Below are positions 34,142-43,243 of a stretch of 64,000 bases of DNA, one piece after another. The translations under genes were made by a program, and so were the position numbers. This DNA is from Sinorhizobium arboris LMG 14919. Its GTDB lineage: Bacteria > Pseudomonadota > Alphaproteobacteria > Rhizobiales > Rhizobiaceae. The stretch spans positions 620,001-684,000 of the forward strand of contig NZ_ATYB01000008.1 of NCBI RefSeq assembly GCF_000427465.1. Direction: 5' to 3'. Below the pieces are notes generated by a model. The model was not told the DNA's origin and did no database searches. It saw nothing but the letters and a program-made list of their open reading frames with translations. Every line of letters starts with the position of its first letter. The stretch's first letter is position 1.

Positions 34142-34606
34142 TCAGGCCTCTGCCCTCTGGGCGCGGCTGCGCGCCTCCGTCAACTCGGAAGTCGTCTGGC
34201 TGAGGCGGTCGGCGAGCACCCGCATGATCTCCACTGCCATCTCCGGGAAATCAGCCAATAATTTCAGGAAATCGTCCTTCCGGATGCGCAGTGCCTCGAG
34301 TGGAGTGGTGGTCTTGACCGTTGCCGTGCGCGGCGTATTGCAGAGAATGGCGATCTCGCCGACGATCGAATTCTGCTCCACTTCGGCTACTTTCAGCTGT
34401 CCGTTCGACGTCGATACGAGCACATCCGCATTGCCCGACAGGATCACGTAGGCAGCGTCGCCGATGTCCCCCTGATGAAACAGATCTTCTCCCGCGCTGT
34501 ACATCACCCGATCGGAGGTGAAGGCCAGAAGCTTGAGCTTCGCAGGCGGTAAGCCGGAAAACAACGTTATCCGGCGCAGCATTTCCACTTCATCTTTTAG
34601 GAGCAT
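34142..34606 (-). CDS. Stand-alone cyclic nucleotide-binding (CNB) domain protein
   Basis: 154 residues that are almost entirely one CRP-type CNB domain. The phosphate-binding cassette is VGEIAILCNTPRTATV, with Gly83-Glu84 and Arg93-Thr94 in the places used to hold the cyclic phosphate and ribose. YVILSGNADVLV supplies the beta-roll. There is no helix-turn-helix, kinase or channel part; a C-terminal helix (LADRLSQTTSELTEAR) is the only extra. It is therefore a cNMP-sensing adaptor, not a transcription factor. The gene follows the ABC-like gene by 96 bp on the same strand, so the two are probably cotranscribed and may work together. Cyclase-like genes lie 15-18 kb away. Confidence 0.9.
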   Translation of the reverse strand: MLLKDEVEMLRRITLFSGLPPAKLKLLAFTSDRVMYSAGEDLFHQGDIGDAAYVILSGNADVLVSTSNGQLKVAEVEQNSIVGEIAILCNTPRTATVKTTTPLEALRIRKDDFLKLLADFPEMAVEIMRVLADRLSQTTSELTEARSRAQRAEA

Positions 34607-34702
34607 AACAGTCCATGTCTCCGAATGCGTCGCGGTTGGTGCAAACAGGTCCTAACCCGTGCCGGCGGGAACATATGCTTGCCTCCTGACGACAATATTA
34701 CA

Positions 34703-37414
34703 TCAAGATGCCAGTTCCTTGTAGTCGCTGTCTTTTGAGCGCGTTTCCACCGGTTCGTCGCGCACCAACCGTCCGTTTTCGAAATGCGCAACGCGGTCGA
34801 AGAGTTCCGCCAGGTCCTGATTGGCAAGAACCCACAATATGGCGGGCTTGCGCTCACCTTCCCTCAGGAAGGCAAAGGCCTTCCGGGTGATCTGGTCCTG
34901 CGTGCGCTGATCGAGCGCCAGAAGCGGCTGATTGAAGATGTAGAAATCCGAGACCCGGATCAAGGCACGCGCGAGATTGAGCTTCTGGCGCTGGCCGGAC
35001 GTCAGCCGCTTGCCGCCGGCGCCGACGTCGAAGTCCAGCCCGAACACAAGCACCTTGTTGTAGAGCCCGAGCGACTCGAAAAGGTCGCGCACGATTGCGC
35101 GTATCCGCTCCGAGCCGTCCGTATGTTTGTGCCCGATGCGCCCGAAGAGCACGTTATCAATGATCGTCGCCGAGGCCATGTAGCGGTCCGGCTGATAGTG
35201 CTCGATAATTCCGACGAGGTCGGCCGGAAGTCCATCGCTGAACTCACGCCGCGCCTCGACGATCTTGCGCATGAGATCGTCCGTCAGCAGACCGAAACGA
35301 TGCCGCGGCTCGATATAGCCGAAGCAGAGGCGGATGATCCTGATGGCATCGTCCTCGGACACTTCTTCGAGCGGCCTTCCCCTCACCTTCTGCAGAAGCG
35401 CCTCGTAGGCGGGTATTTCCTCGGCCGTCATGAAGGTGAGTTGCTGGAAGAACGGATGGTCGGGCGGCAAGTCGCGGAACAGTTCCACGACGTTCTCGGC
35501 GATCTCGAGCCCCATTTGGTAGAAGGTCTCGTGCAGGCCGGCCCGCTTCAGAACGGTCTTGAAGAAGGGATGATCCTCGAGCGCGATCTCCCAGCGGTTG
35601 CTGTCGGTGACCGTCCCAAAGAGCAGGTTCTCCCCGACGGTCGCCTCGATATTGTAGGAACCGGGTTCGAAGAAGACGACGAGATCGCTGAGCTTCTCGG
35701 CCTCGAGCCGTTGCCGAAGCGCACTGCGCATCGCCACGATCTCGCCGGCGAAAGCCTCGTGCTCGGTCGGATCGATGGTCGAGCGGACAGCCAATGCCAG
35801 GACGTCGTTGCTCAATAGAACGATGTCGAGCACAGCCCTGATTTTCGCGAAGAGGTCGTCCGGGCCGGTCGCGCCGGCGGCCTCATAGTCGATCCAGTCG
35901 CTGTTCAGGTCGTAATGCGGATTGCCGGCGAGCTTCGCCTCCACCAACTCCCATCTGCGGTGAGCTTCCCGATCGCCCTCATAAACCACCTCCGTCAACG
36001 GAGCATGCTTGAGCCCGTAGAGGAGGTTGTCGCCGAGACTGCCCTGAAAGGCGAAGACGTCGGATGAGGCGTAGGAGATGCGCCGACCCACCACCGCTTC
36101 GGGCAGATCGTGAATATCAGCGTCGCCGATGACGATCCGTCCGGTCGCAGGCCAGGTCAGCCGGCCGAAAGCCTCGGCCAGCGCCTCGCCGCCCCCCGAC
36201 GTGCCGCCGGTAATCGCGACCGTTTCGGCGGGCCTGATCTGCAGCGACACATGCTCCACGACCTTCGAGCCGCCATCGTCGGCGACCGAAAGGTTGACGG
36301 CCGCCAGCGCTCCGGTGAGCGGCGTTGCCGGGTGCACGGAGATCGCCTGCACCTTGGGGTCTATCAGCGGTTCGACGCTGAATTGCTCGACGACCTGGGC
36401 ATATTTGACCTGCACGTCCTGACGCACCTGGTCCCAATCGATCAATTCCTTCAAGGGGCCCGGAAGATCCTTGTAGGCGCCGATGACCGCGACAAGCTGG
36501 CCGATATCGAGACGGCCCTGAAGCGCAAAATAGCCGCCGATCGAATAGAACAGGAACGGCGTGACCTGGGCCAGGAAGTTGTTCAGGAATTTGACCAGAA
36601 ACTTCCACTGATAGAGGTCGTAGCGGATCTTGAATATCCGGCCGAGGCGCGCGGCGATGTCGGCCCGCTCGTAGTTGGACGTATCGTGGGCACGGATCGT
36701 ACCGATGCCGTCGACGATCTCGCTCACGCGGCCCGACAGTTCGCGGGCCGTCAGCTGGCGTTCGCGCCCGAGCACCAGCAGCCGCCGGCGCATGCGCGGG
36801 ATGATGACCGCCTGAACCGCGACGATCGCAGCGGCAATGATACCCAGCCAGAAGCTCTGGAGGAGGATGAAGATCAGCGCCGTCAGGGCCTGGCCGCCGA
36901 GAAGAGCGGGCTGCACGAAGGCGTCTCCCGTGAAGCCGCCCATCGGCTCCACCTCGTCCTTGATCATGGTCGAGATCTCGGCCGGCTTCACGCGCTTGAG
37001 ATGGCCGGGGGGGAAGCGCAGGACCCGGTCGATAAGTTCGAAGCGGATGCGCCGCAGAAGCCGCTCGCCGAGCCGGCCCTTATAGGTGTTGATGTAGAAT
37101 TTGAAGAGCCCGTTGATGATGACGAGCACCAGGAACACCAGGCTCAGGGCCAGCAGCATGCCTTCCCTGCCGAGATCGAACCCCGAGAAGAGGTTGACCT
37201 CACCGAAGAACGGCAGATCGAAGGAAATCGGCAGGAACGGTTGGGTCGCCTCGGGGCTGTCGAAACCTGCACCCTGGATGGGTCCGTTGACGATCTGCTT
37301 CGGCAGATCGAAGGAGAGGAAATAGGGTACCATCGACAGCGCCACGACCAGCAATATCCAGAGCTGCTGCTTGCGGGTGTGAGTCCAGATGTAGCGGGAA
37401 AGACGTGGTTCCAT
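34703..37414 (-). CDS. ABC-transporter-like membrane protein with degenerate, expanded nucleotide-binding domain
   Basis: 903 residues from ATG 37414 (MEPRLSRYIW); GTG 37453 would add 13 residues. Residues 1-330 form an exporter-type transmembrane domain with about six helices. The nucleotide-binding part is abnormal. The Walker A place reads GGTSGGGEAL near residue 405, with no Lys. About 400 residues, not the usual 100, separate it from the signature LTSGQRQK. Walker B reads FYIFNQPLLALD, with Asp to Asn and Glu to Gln changes. The switch His is replaced in WVLANQDLAELF. The extra segment holds three similar blocks (GDNLLYGL, GENLLFGT, DNVLFGR near residues 460, 595 and 752), as if part of the domain had been copied. 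There is no stop or frameshift. ATP hydrolysis looks unlikely; a cotranscribed CNB protein follows. Confidence 0.85.
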   Translation of the reverse strand: MEPRLSRYIWTHTRKQQLWILLVVALSMVPYFLSFDLPKQIVNGPIQGAGFDSPEATQPFLPISFDLPFFGEVNLFSGFDLGREGMLLALSLVFLVLVIINGLFKFYINTYKGRLGERLLRRIRFELIDRVLRFPPGHLKRVKPAEISTMIKDEVEPMGGFTGDAFVQPALLGGQALTALIFILLQSFWLGIIAAAIVAVQAVIIPRMRRRLLVLGRERQLTARELSGRVSEIVDGIGTIRAHDTSNYERADIAARLGRIFKIRYDLYQWKFLVKFLNNFLAQVTPFLFYSIGGYFALQGRLDIGQLVAVIGAYKDLPGPLKELIDWDQVRQDVQVKYAQVVEQFSVEPLIDPKVQAISVHPATPLTGALAAVNLSVADDGGSKVVEHVSLQIRPAETVAITGGTSGGGEALAEAFGRLTWPATGRIVIGDADIHDLPEAVVGRRISYASSDVFAFQGSLGDNLLYGLKHAPLTEVVYEGDREAHRRWELVEAKLAGNPHYDLNSDWIDYEAAGATGPDDLFAKIRAVLDIVLLSNDVLALAVRSTIDPTEHEAFAGEIVAMRSALRQRLEAEKLSDLVVFFEPGSYNIEATVGENLLFGTVTDSNRWEIALEDHPFFKTVLKRAGLHETFYQMGLEIAENVVELFRDLPPDHPFFQQLTFMTAEEIPAYEALLQKVRGRPLEEVSEDDAIRIIRLCFGYIEPRHRFGLLTDDLMRKIVEARREFSDGLPADLVGIIEHYQPDRYMASATIIDNVLFGRIGHKHTDGSERIRAIVRDLFESLGLYNKVLVFGLDFDVGAGGKRLTSGQRQKLNLARALIRVSDFYIFNQPLLALDQRTQDQITRKAFAFLREGERKPAILWVLANQDLAELFDRVAHFENGRLVRDEPVETRSKDSDYKELAS

Positions 37415-37700
37415 GTGCCGGTAAAGAGACCTATCTGAAATTCGGGATCGCACGGCGATTCTGCCGGCGGACTACAGCGCCGCACTTGGTGCCGCTCCGT
37501 CTGATCGTCAATGGGCCTGCGCTACCTCCACGAAATCGTGACCACCCGGCATGAGAGCAAAGCGATGCGCCATGTCAAGCCTCCGACAGATCTGCAGCAC
37601 CGCCTGTTGTTACCCAGGCCCCTTGCCTCCGACTTGATCCTGCGGCCCCGCATCCGGCGGGCGGCTTGCGCTCGCCAGACCGTGAGCTTACAACAGCCGC

Positions 37701-38375
37701 ATGACGCAGGCCAGCCACTCTCCGCACCTTCCCGAAGATTGGCGCGAAAACGCCCATGATCTTGCCCGGGGGCTGGCTGCCTATTCCGGCAGCAGGCTCG
37801 TCGGTGGCATAGCCAGGGTCATTGCGAAGCATCCGCAAGCGAACATCGCCAACGCCTTCAACCACAAGCAGGTCGACTGCAAGATGTGGGCCCGCGACAA
37901 GCTCTTCGAGAGCACCGGCGCAGACTGTCGCCGGGTCATCGTGCTCGGCGGCTGGTACGGCGTTCTGTCGGCCATGCTGCTCGAAGATTCGCGCTTCGAC
38001 ATCGAATTCGCCGTGAGCTGCGACATCGATCCCGCGGTTGAGCCGGTCGCGCGCACACTCAATGCAACCTTCGGCGACAGATTCCATGCGATGACGGCCG
38101 ATATGCACACGCTCGACTATCGCGCCCTGAATGCGGATCTGCTGATCAACACGAGCTGCGAGCACATCGCCGAACTGCGGAACTGGCTGGACCTCCTTTC
38201 GCCCGGCACGCGCGTCCTCCTGCAATCGAACGACTACTTCAGCGAGCCCACCCATATAAGCTGCGTCGGGTCGCTCGAGGAGTTTCAAGCGCAGGCGCGT
38301 CTCGCGCGGATCGACTTCGCGGGAGCGCTGCCGACGAAAAAATACACGCGCTTCATGCTGATCGGGTCGGTCTAA
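37701..38375 (+). CDS. SAM-dependent methyltransferase-like protein
   Basis: 224 residues. A class I fold is suggested by VIVLGGWYGVLSAMLL (glycine-rich motif I) and AVSCDIDPAVEPVA (acidic motif II), then ADLLINTSCEHIAEL in the motif IV place. It has no recognisable relation to a named enzyme. It lies on the plus strand, divergent from the ABC-like gene and convergent with the glycosyltransferase gene, whose stop overlaps its own by 4 bp. The N-terminal 60 residues carry no membrane or signal segment. A role in modifying a glycan or in metabolite methylation is guesswork. Confidence 0.7.
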   Translation: MTQASHSPHLPEDWRENAHDLARGLAAYSGSRLVGGIARVIAKHPQANIANAFNHKQVDCKMWARDKLFESTGADCRRVIVLGGWYGVLSAMLLEDSRFDIEFAVSCDIDPAVEPVARTLNATFGDRFHAMTADMHTLDYRALNADLLINTSCEHIAELRNWLDLLSPGTRVLLQSNDYFSEPTHISCVGSLEEFQAQARLARIDFAGALPTKKYTRFMLIGSV

Positions 38376-39538
38376 GTCCTGACGGACTGTCTCGACGAAA
38401 GCCGCTCGCCGATGATCCTCGCCGTTCCGGCGGCTCCGTCGAGGTCGAGCGGCGGGATGGCCGGCCTCGGCCGTGCAAGCATCGCCCTCACCTTCGCGGC
38501 CAGAAGCTCGGACGTGATCCCCTCCTCCGGCAGCACGCCGGCGAGATCGAGCTGTTCGAGCCGTGCCGCCCGCGTGCTCTGTTCGGTTTCGCCACCGGCG
38601 GTAAATGGGATGAGGAGGCACGCGCAGCCGGCACGCAGAATGTCGCACACGGTGTTGTAGCCGGCCTGCGAGACGGAAAGGCGGGCACCGCCGAGCAACC
38701 CACCGAAATCCTGCCGGAAACGAAAGAGACTGACGCCCTCCGGAGCAGCGGCCGCGAATGTATCGAAATCCGCCTGCGGCAGGTTCGGGCCGGTTAGCAG
38801 ACACCAGCGAAGTGCATTCGGCAGAAGTTTCGCGGCCTCGAGCGCCGCGCCGATCAGCTCCCTGCCGACAGCGCCTCCGCCCGCCGATACCACGATGTCG
38901 AATTTCTCGGCCGCTTCATTCGGCGGCGGCGGGGCGACGAGGCCCGTATAGACGACCTTGTCGCGGATTTCGCCCGCAAGGGGAAATGTCTCCTCGATAC
39001 GGGCGAATCCGGGGTCGCCGTGAACGAGTACGAGATCGAAATGGTTTTTAACGAGTTCGACGGTCTCCTCGGCCCTTCCGGGCTTGACCCTCTCCTGCAG
39101 AATGTCGCGCAGCGATGTCGCCACGAGCGGTGGCCGGTCGCTCGCCGCAATTTCGGCGAGCAGCGGCAGCAGTTCGAACCGCATCTGACGACGCCCGAAG
39201 GGGAAGGCCTCGATGATGACGACGTCCGGTTCCGTGCGACGGAAGGCCTCGATGAGCAGATCCCTTCGGTGCTCCTGCAAAGCGGCCGTGACCGGGTTTC
39301 CGCCGCGGTCGACAAGCCCGGAAAATCCTTTGTCGCCGGCGGTCACCGCCGGCAGTGCGACGGTTTGCACACCTTCCCCCGGAAAGCCCGGCACCGGCGT
39401 GCCGCCGGTCACCATCGTGACCTCGAAATCCCGCTCGGCCAGCGCTCCGGCAATGCGGCTCGCGCGGGCCAGATGCCCTATACCGAGAAGATGCTGCACA
39501 TAGAAAAAGACGCGAGGCCTCAAGGACTTCTTCTCCAT
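38372..39538 (-). CDS. MurG-like (GT-B) glycosyltransferase
   Basis: 388 residues. The N-terminus VFFYVQHLLGIGHLARASRIA and the C-terminal VSQAGYNTVCDILRAGCACLLIPF with GGETEQ are the donor-binding pattern of GT28/MurG-type enzymes, which use a UDP-sugar. It resembles the protein encoded at 40774-41988 (compare FGLGHLRRCRAIAHAL and MGGYNTYCEIL), so the two are paralogs flanking a GT4 enzyme. The gene overlaps the preceding glycosyltransferase gene by 19 bp. No membrane helix is seen; it probably acts at the cytoplasmic face on a lipid-linked or secreted glycan. Confidence 0.83.
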   Translation of the reverse strand: MEKKSLRPRVFFYVQHLLGIGHLARASRIAGALAERDFEVTMVTGGTPVPGFPGEGVQTVALPAVTAGDKGFSGLVDRGGNPVTAALQEHRRDLLIEAFRRTEPDVVIIEAFPFGRRQMRFELLPLLAEIAASDRPPLVATSLRDILQERVKPGRAEETVELVKNHFDLVLVHGDPGFARIEETFPLAGEIRDKVVYTGLVAPPPPNEAAEKFDIVVSAGGGAVGRELIGAALEAAKLLPNALRWCLLTGPNLPQADFDTFAAAAPEGVSLFRFRQDFGGLLGGARLSVSQAGYNTVCDILRAGCACLLIPFTAGGETEQSTRAARLEQLDLAGVLPEEGITSELLAAKVRAMLARPRPAIPPLDLDGAAGTARIIGERLSSRQSVRT

Positions 39539-40767
39539 TCGCTTTCGAAGAGCGCGACCAACTGACGGACGCTGGAGTGGTGGTCGAACTCGCTGCGCAC
39601 GCGCCGTTCCCCCGCGGCGCCAAACCGCCGGCGCAGCTCCGGGTCGCGGATCAGCCGCTCGAGTGCCGCGGCAAGAGGCTCCGGGCTTTCCGGTGGCACC
39701 ACCAGGCCGTTTTTGCCATCTTCAAGCAATTCAGGAATGCCGGAGACTGCAGTCGAGACACAGGCAAGCCGCTGGCTCGACGCCTCCACGAGCACATTCG
39801 GCAGGCCGTCGCGGTCACCATTGGCCGCCACCCGGCAGGCCAGCGCGAAGATGTCGGCCTCGCGGTACCGGCCCAAAACATCCTTCTGATCGAGTGCCCC
39901 GTGCCAGCGGATGCGATCCTCCAGGCCAAGCTTTGCGGCAAGCTTCCGGAGCCCGCCGGTGAGCTCTCCCGCACCGATATGCTCGAAGCGCCAGTTGAGA
40001 TCCGCAGGCAACAACGACAGCGCCTTCAGGAGGACGTCGTATCCCTTCTTGGGAACGGCGCGCCCGACGCTGACGATGCGCACCGGATCGTCGGGATCCG
40101 AGCCGTCGCGCCGGGAATGCTCGCCTTCGAAGCCCGGGAATCGATCGAGATCGAGGCCGTGATAGCTCAGATGGACCCGGGTCTGGTCCTTCGACAGGTC
40201 CCGCAGATGCTCATAGCCGCTTCGGGTGCAGGTCACCGTCCAGCGGGCCCGGTCGAGCTTGCTCGAAAGCTCCCAATCCTCGGAGGTCCAGATGTCCTTT
40301 GCATGGGCGGAGCAAGTCCAGGGTATGCCGGTGATCATGCTGGCATAGTCCGTTACCGAGGCCGGCGTGTGAATGAAGTGGGCATGAAGCCACGCGGCGT
40401 CTTCCGGCCATTCGGTGACAAGCACCAGCGCCTGGCCAAGACGGCGGAAGCGGTTGCGTGAAACGTCTCGCGCGAGGTCCCGGAGGAACTGCCCGAGCAC
40501 CCGCCGGAAGCCTGGCTTCGGGACGGTCTTCACCAAGGCGCGGAAAACGCGCCACGGCTCCTCATGGAGATATTCAGGCAGGTAATGGACGGCCGCGCGT
40601 ATTTCGTCATGGACGGGATGGCGTTTCCTGTCGGTCGGACGGCGCAGGGCGATGAGGACGAGCTCATGCCCTGCTTTTTCGAGGCCCAGCAGTTCCTGGG
40701 CGATGAACGTTTCCGAAAGGCGTGGATAACCCTTCAGCACGACGGCAATCTTCGGTTTCGGCGACAC
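39520..40767 (-). CDS. Family 4 (group 1) glycosyltransferase
   Basis: 415 residues from GTG 40767. GT4 features are the N-terminal YPRLSETFIAQEL loop, the donor-domain start IVSVGRAVPKKGYDVLLKAL and the GLPNVLVEASSQRLACVSTAVSGIPE region bearing the conserved acidic EX7E-type residues. It probably transfers a hexose to a growing glycan in the cytoplasm. It starts 6 bp after the stop of the upstream glycosyltransferase and overlaps the next, so the three genes 41988 to 38372 form one operon. The pattern of the first 40 residues resembles exopolysaccharide GT4 enzymes. Confidence 0.9.
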   Translation of the reverse strand: MSPKPKIAVVLKGYPRLSETFIAQELLGLEKAGHELVLIALRRPTDRKRHPVHDEIRAAVHYLPEYLHEEPWRVFRALVKTVPKPGFRRVLGQFLRDLARDVSRNRFRRLGQALVLVTEWPEDAAWLHAHFIHTPASVTDYASMITGIPWTCSAHAKDIWTSEDWELSSKLDRARWTVTCTRSGYEHLRDLSKDQTRVHLSYHGLDLDRFPGFEGEHSRRDGSDPDDPVRIVSVGRAVPKKGYDVLLKALSLLPADLNWRFEHIGAGELTGGLRKLAAKLGLEDRIRWHGALDQKDVLGRYREADIFALACRVAANGDRDGLPNVLVEASSQRLACVSTAVSGIPELLEDGKNGLVVPPESPEPLAAALERLIRDPELRRRFGAAGERRVRSEFDHHSSVRQLVALFESEWRRSP

Positions 40768-40773
40768 GTGTCT

Positions 40774-41988
40774 TCAGTTCGATCTTTTCACGACGGCCAA
40801 ATGCTCGATCGATCTGTGATCGAGCCATTCGCCGACGATGTCGGATATGTGGACGAGCCCTTCCAGCCTCAGGCCATTGGCGCGGAGCGACGGCGGCGCG
40901 CGCTGCGGCAGCGCCTTCAGGGCGGCAGCAAGGCGTAGCGGTTCTTCCGCCTCCTGAGGAAGCAGCATGTCGACGAGCCCGAGTGCGGAGGCACGCTGGG
41001 CACGGATCAACTGTTCTTCCCGCGGCTGAAGGCGCGGCACGATGAGAGCCGGCTTATCGAAGGAAAGGATCTCGCAATAGGTGTTGTAACCGCCCATCGA
41101 TACGACGCCCTTGGCGCCGGCGATCAGCTCCTCCATGCGATTGTCGAACTCGATGATCTTGATGAAGGGGATCTTGCCTCCCTTCTTGATCAGCTTGTTG
41201 CGCTGCTTTGCAGGCATATAGGGGCCGAGGACGACGAGCGCGTTATGCGTGAGTTCGGGATCGTCCTGATAGGCGTGGATTACGTCATGGATGAGGTCCG
41301 CTCCGTCGCCGCCGCCGCCGGTGGTGACCAGAATGTAATCGCCTTCCGGCTTGTGGCCGGGCAGCCCGTCGTGAGGAACGCTCCTTTGCAGAAAACCTAC
41401 GAAGTTCATGCGGTCGCGCACGGCTCCCGGCACATCGAGCCCGACCAGCGGATCGTAGAAGTCCGGCGGCCCGTAGACCCAGATCGAATCGTAGAATTGT
41501 TCGATCTTGCGCATTGTGTCGCGCCGCTTCCATTCCTCTTCGAGGAGGTGCGGCGCGTCCATGATTTCGCGTAGGCCAAGCACCAGCCTGGTGCCGTGCG
41601 TCTTCAGGTAGGCGAGCGTATCCTCCACCTCGCCGCGCAGACCCATCGGCTCCTTGTCGACGACGAAAATATCCGGCCGGAAGGTTTCCGCTGTCGAACG
41701 GATGATCGACTGCCGCATTTTCAGCGTCTCGTGCAGCTCGATGTGGCGGTCCAGCGAGGTATATTCGCCGTTTCGGAGCTTTATGACGCTCGGGATCTTC
41801 ACGAAGTCGACGCGGGCGCGATAATCGAAGGCGCCGGCGATGGTCGCACCGGATATGATCAGTATCTGCAGTCCGCTGTAGTCTTCCACCAGTGCATGGG
41901 CGATGGCGCGACAGCGTCTGAGATGGCCGAGCCCGAAGGTATCGTGGCTGTACATGAGGATGCGGGCATCCTCGAAGCGCCGTGTCAT
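40774..41988 (-). CDS. Glycosyltransferase-like GT-B protein, first of the operon
   Basis: 404 residues. ILMYSHDTFGLGHLRRCRAIA and VVSMGGYNTYCEILSFDKPALIVPR match the two halves of the MurG-like fold, and the ILVTTGGGGDGADL stretch gives the glycine-rich hinge. It is a paralog of the protein at 38372-39538. Similar proteins in rhizobial genomes are annotated simply as glycosyltransferases; no acceptor is known. It opens a three-gene run, with a weak AGG ribosome site before ATG 41988. Confidence 0.82.
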   Translation of the reverse strand: MTRRFEDARILMYSHDTFGLGHLRRCRAIAHALVEDYSGLQILIISGATIAGAFDYRARVDFVKIPSVIKLRNGEYTSLDRHIELHETLKMRQSIIRSTAETFRPDIFVVDKEPMGLRGEVEDTLAYLKTHGTRLVLGLREIMDAPHLLEEEWKRRDTMRKIEQFYDSIWVYGPPDFYDPLVGLDVPGAVRDRMNFVGFLQRSVPHDGLPGHKPEGDYILVTTGGGGDGADLIHDVIHAYQDDPELTHNALVVLGPYMPAKQRNKLIKKGGKIPFIKIIEFDNRMEELIAGAKGVVSMGGYNTYCEILSFDKPALIVPRLQPREEQLIRAQRASALGLVDMLLPQEAEEPLRLAAALKALPQRAPPSLRANGLRLEGLVHISDIVGEWLDHRSIEHLAVVKRSN

Positions 41989-42067
41989 ACGAAAAACCTT
42001 TCGCTCAAAGATAGAACCGTCGAAGTCTATTGCAGCGATCGCTTGCAGCCAACAGCGATACCGGGGC

Positions 42068-43243
42068 TTATTTGTAGGGATCGGCGGCGTCGCGCAACCC
42101 GTCTCCCAGGAAGTTGAACGCCAATATCACAAGAATGACAGGGATCGTGGGGAAAAGCAGCCACGGATAGAAGGCAATGACGCTGACGCTCTTTGCCTCG
42201 GTGAGCAGGATGCCCCAGCTGGTTATCGGAGGACGTAGCCCGAGGCCGAGGAAGCTCAATGCCGTTTCTCCGAGGATCATACCGGGTATGGAGATCGTTG
42301 CCGTGGCGATGAGATGGGACATGAAACCCGGAACGAGGTGGCGCCCTATGATGCGTCCGCTTTTGGCGCCCATCAACTGCGCGGCAAGGACATAATCCTC
42401 CTCCCGGAGTGCAAGCAGCTTCGAGCGCACGGCGCGCGCCAGGCCGGTCCAGTCGAGCAGGCCGAGAATGACGGTGATGCCAAGATAGATGAGAAGCGGG
42501 CTCCATGTCGCCGGCATGATCGCCGCCAGAGAGAGCCAGAGCGGAATGCTCGGTATCGACTGCAGGACTTCGATCAGTCTCTGGACCACAAGGTCGAAGA
42601 TCCCGCCATGATATCCGGCAAGCCCGCCGATGACGATGCCGAGAACGAAGCTGACGGTGATGCCGAGAAGTCCGATCGTCAGCGATATCCGCGCGCCGTA
42701 GATGATCCGCGACAGCACGTCGCGGCCGAGACGGTCCGTGCCCAGGAGGAAAAGCTGCCCTCCCTCCGCCGGGCAAACCAGATGCAGATTGCCTTCGAAC
42801 AACCCCCAGAAACGGTAGTCGTCGCCGCGGCAGAAGAACCGGATCGGCTCGACGACCGACGTATCGTCCGCGTAGTTGCGCTTCAGCGTATCCATGTCAA
42901 GCGTCATCGTCCGCCCATAGACGAAGGGGCCGACGAACTCACCCTCGTGGAAAAAGCGAACGCTCTGCGGCGGCGCATAGATGAAATCGACATTGCGCGT
43001 GTGCAGGTCGTAGGGCGCGAGAAACTCGCAGATCAGGATCATGCCGTAGAGCACCGCGAGGAAGATGCCCGAGACGAGCGCGATCTTGTGGCGCTTGAAC
43101 TTCCACCACATCAGGCGCAGCTGCGATGCCTGGTTCACCCGCACCTGCTCCTCGGTCATGACCTCCACGGAATAGGGGTCGAAGGGCGCGGTCGAAACGT
43201 AGTGCGGAAGGGGCTCGCCGGGCGCCGGGATCGGTGACGTCAC
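42068..43243 (-). CDS. Peptide-type ABC importer permease (DppC/OppC/YejE family)
   Basis: 391 residues from GTG 43243, overlapping the upstream permease stop as GTGA. An N-terminal OppC_N region (WWKFKRHKIALVSGIFLAV) precedes six membrane helices in all. About 100 periplasmic residues lie between the first two helices, as in the YejE-like branch. The EAA loop appears around the LLALREEDYVLAAQLMGAKSGR segment. It is the last gene of the ATPase, binding protein, permease, permease operon. Confidence 0.93.
   Translation of the reverse strand: MTSPIPAPGEPLPHYVSTAPFDPYSVEVMTEEQVRVNQASQLRLMWWKFKRHKIALVSGIFLAVLYGMILICEFLAPYDLHTRNVDFIYAPPQSVRFFHEGEFVGPFVYGRTMTLDMDTLKRNYADDTSVVEPIRFFCRGDDYRFWGLFEGNLHLVCPAEGGQLFLLGTDRLGRDVLSRIIYGARISLTIGLLGITVSFVLGIVIGGLAGYHGGIFDLVVQRLIEVLQSIPSIPLWLSLAAIMPATWSPLLIYLGITVILGLLDWTGLARAVRSKLLALREEDYVLAAQLMGAKSGRIIGRHLVPGFMSHLIATATISIPGMILGETALSFLGLGLRPPITSWGILLTEAKSVSVIAFYPWLLFPTIPVILVILAFNFLGDGLRDAADPYK

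Noticed and set aside
36110..37438. 442-codon plus-strand open frame opposite the ABC-like gene
   Set aside because: It is rich in Arg, Asp and Gln with no hydrophobic or domain pattern; a shadow of a membrane-protein gene.
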